Positions 57,390 to 64,000 of a DNA stretch of 64,000 nucleotides are shown piece after piece. The first letter of the stretch is position 1. Each line of letters starts with the position of its first letter. The translations under genes were made by a program, and so were the position numbers. The stretch is from Vibrio cortegadensis (GTDB lineage: Bacteria; Pseudomonadota; Gammaproteobacteria; Enterobacterales; Vibrionaceae), in assembly GCF_024347395.1 (NCBI RefSeq), contig NZ_AP025473.1, positions 806,001-870,000 on the forward strand, read 5' to 3'. The notes below the pieces were generated by a model that was not told the origin of the DNA, did no database searches, and was given only the letters and a program-made list of their open reading frames with translations.

Positions 57390-59543
57390 TCATAAAGTGC
57401 GCACGGCAAACTTACTGGCCAGTGAGTGCAATTCTGGAAGCATTCGATATATCAAATGAAGTTGTTGAAGCACCATTCTAACTGAACTGTCATCTTCTTC
57501 TCTCCATTCACTTAAGCGTGCAAGAAGGTCGTCTTGGCCGAAGCTATCAATATCGCACTCTGTTTTATGCTCATAAAGTTGGTGATGTATTGCTTCTAGA
57601 TGCTGATGGATCACACGGTGTGCATCTAAGATCAATTGATGCGTGGCTTGGTCATCCAGTTGTGTTCTATGAGCGCCTAACGCTGAAATATAGCTCAGCA
57701 AGGCGTGGTTTAATGTTAAGAATCGGAAGCTTTCATTGACCGCTGCACGATATTTTCCCGGTTCTGCTAGCATATTGCTGATTGCAGAAGTTAGGTTAGC
57801 ATCATGGTTGTGCGCTGCGCGACGGGAGATCCTGTAATTTAGAGTGTCTTTCTTACCTATTCTATACTGGCCAATGATCTGAGCAAGATAGTGTTGGTTC
57901 GATTGTATGGAATCCGCCATCACTTTATGAAGTCGCTTTGATTCCCAGTCTGGCAAAATTAACATCAATGCTAAAACAGCCAGAGCACAGCCCACTAAAG
58001 TATCGGCTAAACGAGGCAATACCACGGCATAGCCTTCACCGAGTTGGTTAAAGCAAAATAGTACGAGAACCGTAATGAACCCGGTGGCAAAGCTGTAATT
58101 GTTCATTCTGAAGGCAAAAAACATAATGCCTGAGATAACAATGAAAAATAGCTGACTCTCTTGAGATGGGAAGAGGGTTAACAGTGGGACACCAACAAGC
58201 AAACCTGCCAATGTTCCAATTACACGAGCAATAAGTTTTTGCTTGGTCGCACTGTAGTTTGGCTGGCAAACAAACAGCGTGGTAAGTAGGATCCAATAGC
58301 CGCGTTCAATATCAAACCCTTGAATGATGCCGTAACCCGCAGTAAGCGCGAGGGCCATGCGGATGGCATGTCGAAATAGCAGTGAGTCTTTATTGAGGTT
58401 CGCTTTAACTTTTTGCCACATTGTTTTTATGGTGCGTGGGTCGGTGTCATCAAGCGTGCCGTCATCAATGATAGTGACGTCGGGGTTACTTACGTTGGAA
58501 AGTTGTTTTTCTACAGTAGAAAGGTTAGTAAATAGATAGCCAAGTTGGGCAAGAAGCGCTCGACATTCAGGGCGTTGCTGCTCTTTTAGGTTGTTTAGGG
58601 AGCTTTGAAGCTCATCTAGCGCCAATGTTGAATCCGAAGCATGCTGGTATTCATTACCCAAACGAATCGATTCCGCCACCTTTCGACAAGATTGTGCTTG
58701 TGTCTCTAGTAGGTATTTAAATCGAAAAAGCACATCCGATCGTCCAAAGTGTTGTGCCAGTTCTTGATAGCGATAGTGGCTTGAACTCACTCGCTCATGG
58801 ATATCTTGCGCTAGGAAGTAAACATTCAAAAAACGGTCACTGGCGCTGTCTATATGCCCACGTTTAGATCGAGCCAATAGAGTGGCTTTACAGTTGTTCA
58901 GGGCGGTTACCGTGCTCGCATTGAGTCTGGCTTCATTGATGCGTAAAGGCTGCGGCGTTAAATCGGTCACAGGGTGAAACAATTTAGCCTTGGATTCTAG
59001 GTAGTTAGCCACTTCAAGAAATACATTGGCTAAATTTTGTTGAACGGGCTGCATAGGCCAGAAAATATGCCAGATCATCGACATGAAAAAGTACCATGCC
59101 GTGCCGCTTAATAGTAATAAGGGCTGGAACCACAAGTTGGTGCTTTCATGCGCGCCAAGCATGGTATAAATCGCGATCAATAAAGAGCCAAAGGCAATAC
59201 TGGCATAACGAGGGCCAATAGCTCCGAGCATAATAAAGCCGAACGTCGAGAGGAAAAGCCCGATAGCAAATAACCAAGGTGTATTAAAGAGTATCTCTAT
59301 TGAGAATGCCGCTATCGCAAAACAGATAAAGGTAAGGGTTATGGCTTTTACTCGACCAGAGAAATTGTCTTCACTTTCAGCCAGTGCTGCGGCAATCACA
59401 CCTAAGATCAGAGGGGTGATCAAGGTATGCTGCTCATAATACCAAGCAGGTAAAACCACCCCCATGAGAGTGATAAGAATCAGAATGCTGTAATTGATTG
59501 TTTTATTTGCCCAATATAGGCGTAATTTGACTGGTAACTTCAC
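57390..59543 (-). CDS. yccS: FUSC-family inner-membrane protein YccS
   Basis: 717-residue membrane protein of the fusaric acid resistance/aromatic acid efflux (FUSC) class, YccS subfamily. Two blocks of about five to six helices each (about 15-165 and 390-525), each followed by a cytoplasmic helical domain. Seen: YEQHTLITPLILGVIAAALAES, LGAIGPRYASIAFGSLLIAIYTMLG, GYWILLTTLFVCQPNYSATKQKLIARVIGT. Substrate unknown. It is divergent from helD, as in the E. coli neighbourhood yccS-yccF-helD-mgsA, though yccF is missing here. Confidence 0.92.
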   Translation of the reverse strand: MKLPVKLRLYWANKTINYSILILITLMGVVLPAWYYEQHTLITPLILGVIAAALAESEDNFSGRVKAITLTFICFAIAAFSIEILFNTPWLFAIGLFLSTFGFIMLGAIGPRYASIAFGSLLIAIYTMLGAHESTNLWFQPLLLLSGTAWYFFMSMIWHIFWPMQPVQQNLANVFLEVANYLESKAKLFHPVTDLTPQPLRINEARLNASTVTALNNCKATLLARSKRGHIDSASDRFLNVYFLAQDIHERVSSSHYRYQELAQHFGRSDVLFRFKYLLETQAQSCRKVAESIRLGNEYQHASDSTLALDELQSSLNNLKEQQRPECRALLAQLGYLFTNLSTVEKQLSNVSNPDVTIIDDGTLDDTDPRTIKTMWQKVKANLNKDSLLFRHAIRMALALTAGYGIIQGFDIERGYWILLTTLFVCQPNYSATKQKLIARVIGTLAGLLVGVPLLTLFPSQESQLFFIVISGIMFFAFRMNNYSFATGFITVLVLFCFNQLGEGYAVVLPRLADTLVGCALAVLALMLILPDWESKRLHKVMADSIQSNQHYLAQIIGQYRIGKKDTLNYRISRRAAHNHDANLTSAISNMLAEPGKYRAAVNESFRFLTLNHALLSYISALGAHRTQLDDQATHQLILDAHRVIHQHLEAIHHQLYEHKTECDIDSFGQDDLLARLSEWREEDDSSVRMVLQQLHLIYRMLPELHSLASKFAVRTL

Positions 59544-59736
59544 AATAACTCAGATAAAAACCAAAAACATTATACTAGCAGAATAGACACGCAAGGTTCT
59601 GATGTAATTAGAATATAAGTTAATAAATATTCCTGATCGATTATAAATTCACCTTATCAAATATTGACATAAATTTTTCAATACAATGCCTGATTAGTAT
59701 AAAATCGCTGAATGAAATTTTAATGAGCATTTATTC

Positions 59737-61806
59737 ATGCAGCTAAGCGCAAATAAGACTGCACAGTTTTTTATTCAAAACGAATATTATCAGGTCGAAC
59801 TTGATGATAATCGTTTACTCCTTTCGTCTTCTGGTAGTGAAGAGCGAATACCCTTCACCGTTTGGGATGGTAGAGTAGGGTTACATCGAGGTTTGATTTG
59901 GGGATCGTTACAATTTTTTGCGCATGAAGAAAATGGTCAAACAAAAAGTTGGGTTGTTCAAGGGCTTCCTTGGGCGCTGTGCCGCAACTTTGCCCGCCAT
60001 GCGGTAGCCACTTATCAGCAGTGGCACAATCATCAATGTTCTCAGCTGGCTGAATATCTACCACAGTGGGAAGCGACGCTAGATCAATTAGAAAAACAGC
60101 CTGCATTTCTCCAACATTCTCAAGTGAATGCTTGGGTTACTCAAGTGAATCATGATTTTTCTCAAATGAGCATGAGTATAGATGAAGCGGCTTTGCGTTT
60201 ACCGAAACGTGTATCACGCCTGCAATCTTGGCTTAAAGAGCCATCATCAACATTATCTGGCCGTAATAAGGGTTGGATTGAGAACGAGAAAAAGAATTGG
60301 GAAGTTTTATTCTCCCAATGTGAATCTTCACCTCTTAACGCCTCTCAGCAACATGCCGTGCTTCTCAATGATGACCATAACCTTGTTTTGGCGGGGGCTG
60401 GGTCTGGTAAAACGAGTGTATTAACGGCTCGCGTTGCGTACTTAATGCAGAGTCATCAAGCACAAGCGGATCAAATCTTAATGCTGGCGTTTGGGCGAGA
60501 TGCCGCCGCTGAAATGAAACAGCGTCTGGATTCAAAAATTGGCATGTCAGCAGAGCAAGTTCAAGTCAATACCTTCCATCAACTAGGATTAAGCATCCTT
60601 AAACATGTTGAAGGTAACAATGTCGTGATCTCTCCGATTGCATTGGATAGCAAACTTAAGCAAGCGTGGTGTATTGATTGGCTTAAAAAACATTGGATGA
60701 CTCCAACGAGCTTTAAACGCTGGCAAAAGCATCTGTCTAAATGGCCTATTGCGTATTTGACCGGGGATGATGAATTAGGCAGTCACGTTGAAGATCCTAA
60801 ACTAATTAACTGGTTAGAAACTCAGTTAGAAAAGCTCTGCGCATCAGGGCTGTCAAAGAAAGACATTCAGCAGAACTTGGTTGCGCACCCTGAATATTCA
60901 AGGCTCAATAGCGAGCTCGCGCTTTGCTGGCCTTGCGTGCAAGCGTGGCAACAGATGTTAAAAGAACAGAATCAGATCGATTTCCCCTTGATGATCAGCC
61001 GTGCTACGAAATACGTTGAAAAAGGACGTTTTCAAGGAGCGTGGAAGTTTATCATGATTGATGAATACCAAGATATTTCACCAGATAGACTGGGTCTCAT
61101 TCAAGCCTTGTGCGAGCAAGTTAAGCAAGCTTACAGTACTTCTCTATATGCGGTGGGGGATGATTGGCAGTCAATTTATCAATTTGCAGGGGCAGATGTT
61201 GATTTAACGACAGATTTTGAGAAACGTTTTCCAAACTCAACCGTACACAACCTTGATATGACCTATAGGTTTAATAGCAAGATCGGTGAGGTAGCCAACC
61301 GTTTTATACAAGCTAACCCACGTCAGATACCAAAAGATCTCAATAGTTTTAAGCAGCAAAAGCAGAAAGCCGTGGTGACAGCTCCAAGTGCTAGTGTTGA
61401 AAAAATCTTAGAGGGTATCGCTAAGTCTGCGAAGAACAGACCGAGTGTTTTACTGCTTGGGCGAAATCATTACCACAGCCCGACACTACTCATGGATTGG
61501 AAGAAGCAGTTTACAGAGCTTGATATTCAATTTATGACCTGCCATGGCAGTAAGGGAAAAGAGGCGGATTTCGTCATTATCCTATGTGTTGATGAAGGGC
61601 AACTCCCTGCGAAGAAAAAACAGTTACATCTTGATGGGGCGTTGTCTCAATCTGATGATCTCTTTCCATATGCCGAAGAGCGAAGGTTATTCTATGTCGC
61701 AATGACCCGTGCTAGACATAAAGTATGGATCACCCATAGCGGTGATGGTTCAGGCTTTGTTCAAGAGTTGAATTCTGGTGATTGGCCAGTGATAAGAAAG
61801 AAATAA
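59737..61806 (+). CDS. helD: DNA helicase IV
   Basis: Superfamily 1 3'-5' DNA helicase, UvrD/Rep-like, with the HelD N-terminal domain (about 1-190). 689 residues. Seen: Walker A LAGAGSGKTSVLTARVAYL about residues 216-235, Walker B MIDEYQDIS, motif III AVGDDWQSIYQFAG, motif IV TYRFNSKIGEVANRF, motif V THC-like MTCHGSKGKEADFVI, motif VI EERRLFYVAMTRARHKV. All motifs intact. The start ATG has only a weak ribosome site. mgsA lies next, convergent, as a relic of the E. coli order. Confidence 0.95.
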   Translation: MQLSANKTAQFFIQNEYYQVELDDNRLLLSSSGSEERIPFTVWDGRVGLHRGLIWGSLQFFAHEENGQTKSWVVQGLPWALCRNFARHAVATYQQWHNHQCSQLAEYLPQWEATLDQLEKQPAFLQHSQVNAWVTQVNHDFSQMSMSIDEAALRLPKRVSRLQSWLKEPSSTLSGRNKGWIENEKKNWEVLFSQCESSPLNASQQHAVLLNDDHNLVLAGAGSGKTSVLTARVAYLMQSHQAQADQILMLAFGRDAAAEMKQRLDSKIGMSAEQVQVNTFHQLGLSILKHVEGNNVVISPIALDSKLKQAWCIDWLKKHWMTPTSFKRWQKHLSKWPIAYLTGDDELGSHVEDPKLINWLETQLEKLCASGLSKKDIQQNLVAHPEYSRLNSELALCWPCVQAWQQMLKEQNQIDFPLMISRATKYVEKGRFQGAWKFIMIDEYQDISPDRLGLIQALCEQVKQAYSTSLYAVGDDWQSIYQFAGADVDLTTDFEKRFPNSTVHNLDMTYRFNSKIGEVANRFIQANPRQIPKDLNSFKQQKQKAVVTAPSASVEKILEGIAKSAKNRPSVLLLGRNHYHSPTLLMDWKKQFTELDIQFMTCHGSKGKEADFVIILCVDEGQLPAKKKQLHLDGALSQSDDLFPYAEERRLFYVAMTRARHKVWITHSGDGSGFVQELNSGDWPVIRKK

Positions 61807-61848
61807 CGAAACGGGCTGAATTTTGAAGTGAAGAGTCAGTATTTTTAA

Positions 61849-61883
61849 AGCTAAAAGCTAAAAACTAAAAGATAAAAGCTAAA
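61849..61883. repeat. 7-bp tandem repeat, five units
   Basis: AGCTAAA twice, AACTAAA, AGATAAA, AGCTAAA, about 40 bases after the helD stop codon. Confidence 0.85.
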
Positions 61884-61926
61884 GACAGAATCAAAGCTCG
61901 AAATTCACAGATTAAGTTCAAGATAT

Positions 61927-61992
61927 CGCCTTCTGCATGATTTTCTTTTTACGATTAGAATAAAGATTGAAGATCAAAAAGAAGGCGTTTTT
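61927..61992 (+). terminator. Likely helD terminator with long loop
   Basis: CGCCTTCT (61927-61934) pairs with AGAAGGCG (61980-61987), followed by TTTTT; inside, CTTTTT and AAAAAG can extend the stem. The large loop makes it unusual. The rest of the 219-base gap between helD and mgsA shows only the 7-bp repeat. Confidence 0.5.
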
Positions 61993-62025
61993 ACGACGAC
62001 TTAATCATCTGACGAATCAGATTAA

Positions 62026-62481
62026 TTAAGTTCTATCTGCTAAGTAGTTTTCGTAGTCCGGGATCTCGATGACCACTTCCTCTTCGAGCAGTTTAGACTC
62101 AAATAAGAATTTTGCCGTTGCGCGGTTTGTGGCAACAGGGATATTCCACACGCTGGCAATACGTAGTAAAGCTTTTACATCCGGATCATGAGGTACGGCA
62201 TTGAGTGGATCCCAGAAGAAAATCATCATGTCGATTTTTCCTTCTGCGATAAGAGCGCCTAATTGTTGATCGCCCCCCATTGGCCCGCTCATCATACTCT
62301 TAATGGCTAAACCGGTTTCCTTGCTTAGCATGGTACCCGTCGTGCCAGTCGCGTATAAGAAATGACTTTGAAGCTTTTCTTTGTTTTCAACAACCCATTT
62401 TAATAATTCAGGTTTGTAGTGATCATGAGCCACAAGAGCGACATGTTTATGCGCAGGCATAGTACGAGTCGTTTTTTGCAT
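62026..62481 (-). CDS. mgsA: Methylglyoxal synthase
   Basis: Turns dihydroxyacetone phosphate into methylglyoxal and phosphate, a bypass of lower glycolysis under phosphate shortage or sugar-phosphate stress. 151 residues, the normal length. Active-site residues fall at the E. coli numbers: Asp71 in GGDQQLGA, His98 and Asp101 in VPHDPDV. GTxTGTMLS holds the phosphate site. Fair ribosome site. It shares direction with torT upstream, 91 bases apart. Confidence 0.97.
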   Translation of the reverse strand: MQKTTRTMPAHKHVALVAHDHYKPELLKWVVENKEKLQSHFLYATGTTGTMLSKETGLAIKSMMSGPMGGDQQLGALIAEGKIDMMIFFWDPLNAVPHDPDVKALLRIASVWNIPVATNRATAKFLFESKLLEEEVVIEIPDYENYLADRT

Positions 62482-62572
62482 GTAAGTATTCCCTAATGTA
62501 GTAATATCAACAGTCTGTGCTGAGTCTTGTTAGAATTATAAACGGTTGATACTAAAACATAGGTCGCTTGAA

Positions 62573-63634
62573 TTATTCAATCTCTTTTATGTTAAAAGTA
62601 GGCCTATATTCTGATGGAGATAAAGAATTTTCAATTACTTTGCGCTGTAACGTTTTTGGTGTGAGAGGTTCAATGCTCGGAGCACTATCAAAAGCGTACT
62701 TTTCATCGTTTAGGTAGTGAATAACTTGTCTCATGGATAAGCGGCCTTGCTGGACCATTTGATCGGTCGGTGCAAACTCTACACGATTTCGGAGTAAACC
62801 GCGGTAAACGCCGTGACTTAAGTAAGTGGAGACTAATTTAATGTCATCCGTTTTTTCAGCAGCTCGTAATTCACTGACTGCGGCTTCAATGGCAACTGCA
62901 CTTCCCACTATGTATTGAACATTTGGGGTATCAATGACTTTTTGAACAAGGTTTCGCTGCAATTCTTTGTCGTTGTCAGCCCAATAGCTCACCACGATAT
63001 TTATATCGCTTCCTTTGATTGCATCATAAAAGCCGACAGTTGCGGGTTTTGTTCCGCCGCTTGTTTTTGGCCCAGGCAAGAAGGCAATATCGGTAACACC
63101 ACTCCCTTTAGGATGCGCATTGGCTAAGTACTGACCTGCTTCAAAGCCCATCCAGTACCAGTCAACGCCCACGACGCCTTTTAGTAAATCACTCTGCTTG
63201 TCATTGAGTACCAATTTATTCACCGTGGCAAAAACCGGTGTTGAGCCAACAAATTCACTTAAATTATTAGAAAAAGCATCAGGTGACACGGTTCCAAGAA
63301 TGATGGCGTCTGCACCCCAGCGAGTGCACAGCGACAGTTGCTGCTGTTGCTTAATCTTGTTTGGGTAACCACCTGCTTCTAGAACTCGTAATTCCACATG
63401 CTGTTTTCGTGCTTCAGAAACCATTCCGTAGTTAACAGATAACCAATATGAATCTTTTAAGTGCGGGTAAATCGCGCATATTTTTGGTGCTGGAGTGTTA
63501 ACTTTTTGCGTCTTTGACGGTTCAGCAAAAACAGTCGAAATTGGCATGCTTACCAGGCTGATGGTGGCTGCGAGACGTACTAATGTTGCTGAAAGTGACT
63601 TAGGTCTAGGCATGGAATAATAGTTCATTGGCAT
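62573..63634 (-). CDS. torT: Periplasmic TMAO-binding protein TorT
   Basis: Periplasmic binding protein that detects trimethylamine N-oxide and works with TorS. About 350 residues with a signal peptide ending near STVFA. It aligns with E. coli TorT: KICAIYPHLKDSYWLSVNYGM, LRVLEAGGYPNK, MGFEAGQYL, NDKELQRNLVQK, YLSHGVYRGLLR, DQMVQQG, LSPSEYRP. Several Met codons cluster at the start (63634, 63628, 63613) with no clear ribosome site, so the start is uncertain; 63613 gives a more usual signal peptide length. Divergent from torS, as in E. coli. torR and torCAD are outside the window. Confidence 0.93.
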   Translation of the reverse strand: MPMNYYSMPRPKSLSATLVRLAATISLVSMPISTVFAEPSKTQKVNTPAPKICAIYPHLKDSYWLSVNYGMVSEARKQHVELRVLEAGGYPNKIKQQQQLSLCTRWGADAIILGTVSPDAFSNNLSEFVGSTPVFATVNKLVLNDKQSDLLKGVVGVDWYWMGFEAGQYLANAHPKGSGVTDIAFLPGPKTSGGTKPATVGFYDAIKGSDINIVVSYWADNDKELQRNLVQKVIDTPNVQYIVGSAVAIEAAVSELRAAEKTDDIKLVSTYLSHGVYRGLLRNRVEFAPTDQMVQQGRLSMRQVIHYLNDEKYAFDSAPSIEPLTPKTLQRKVIENSLSPSEYRPTFNIKEIE

Positions 63635-63708
63635 TGATTGGATAAACACTGCAAAATATAACGTATTATCGTTCGGTTAAGAAGCATGTTCTCAAAGGTT
63701 ATCATTTT

Positions 63709-64000
63709 ATGTTGTTAGCAACCGCGAGTATCGGCCGTAAGTTATTGTTCTCATTTTTGATCATGGCTTTGCTGGTATTACTTTCTGCACTCATTGGCGC
63801 TTCAGGTTTTTCGTTTGTGGCGAAAACGGAAAGAAATGTCGTGGACTCTGCCATTCCGGCAATGATAGAAGCGAGGCAAGTTTCTGAGCTGAGTTCTAGG
63901 ATCATCTCATCGGTTCAAACTCTGTCAAATGCCAAAAATGAACAGGAGCGTAAAGCATCTGGGAAAATGCTGTTTGAGCAACTTGAATCCCTTCTTACAC
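63709..64000 (+). CDS. torS: Hybrid sensor kinase TorS, N-terminal part (3' end outside window)
   Basis: The first ~97 residues are seen: a short basic start, TM1 about 11-33 (LLFSFLIMALLVLLSALIGASGF), and the beginning of the periplasmic helical sensor with AIPAMIEARQVSEL, which resembles E. coli TorS (ALIPTMNMARQLSE). AAAGG lies ten bases before the ATG. Divergent from torT with 74 bases between, so they share a promoter region. TorS passes phosphate to TorR to switch on TMAO respiration. Confidence 0.88.
   Translation, partial: MLLATASIGRKLLFSFLIMALLVLLSALIGASGFSFVAKTERNVVDSAIPAMIEARQVSELSSRIISSVQTLSNAKNEQERKASGKMLFEQLESLLT

Overview
The window is a gene-dense, moderately AT-rich stretch of gammaproteobacterial chromosome. 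A complete luxPQ pair, torT/torS, yegD, yeeX, yceH, yccS/helD/mgsA-type genes and many proteins close to their E. coli homologues point to a Vibrio or a near relative. From memory, several of these genes (luxPQ, tnaA, phhA) lie on the small chromosome of V. cholerae, so this may be chromosome 2; that is inference. I see no tRNA, rRNA, insertion sequence, prophage, integron or CRISPR array.

Layout. 1-13.5 kb: end of aldB, a threonine-aldolase-like enzyme, a long RluA-type pseudouridine synthase, two iron alcohol dehydrogenases, a small acidic protein, yjjG, a TPR-GAF-GGDEF protein, a YddG-type exporter, a CDF transporter and a LysR regulator. 13.6-18.4 kb: a methyltransferase, then two secreted spondin-domain proteins followed by their own OmpR/histidine-kinase pair. 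18.5-24.3 kb: the glycyl radical enzyme YjjI with its activase YjjW, then the tryptophanase operon tnaC-tnaA and a LysR gene. 24.3-27.8 kb: acetoacetyl-CoA synthetase divergent from phhAB, with a near-consensus TyrR box between them; this joins phenylalanine hydroxylation to use of the acetoacetate that tyrosine breakdown yields. 28-38 kb: a chemoreceptor, a MocR regulator, a thioesterase and a signalling island (HD-GYP response regulator, histidine kinase, GAF-GGDEF cyclase), then a HopJ-family protein. 38-42.7 kb: a small outer-membrane barrel, a DUF1289/CWC zinc-type protein, a 1026-residue calcium-repeat lipoprotein and a 51-codon gene divergent from yegD. 44-52 kb: a U32-family protein, yeeX, yceH, a GIY-YIG protein and luxPQ. 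52-64 kb: a PilZ protein, glpD, HMG-CoA reductase, two small proteins, yccS, helD, mgsA, torT and the start of torS.

The best candidates for undescribed biology are: the spondin/two-component cassette, whose response-regulator ribosome site is buried in a hairpin carrying an exact anti-Shine-Dalgarno run; YjjI/YjjW, with unknown substrate and twin operator-like palindromes; a TnaC leader that keeps the Trp and Asp of the arrest motif but has no proline at the expected place; two small genes found between annotated-size genes; and a recurring pattern of unrelated short tandem duplications at the 3' ends of about a dozen genes.
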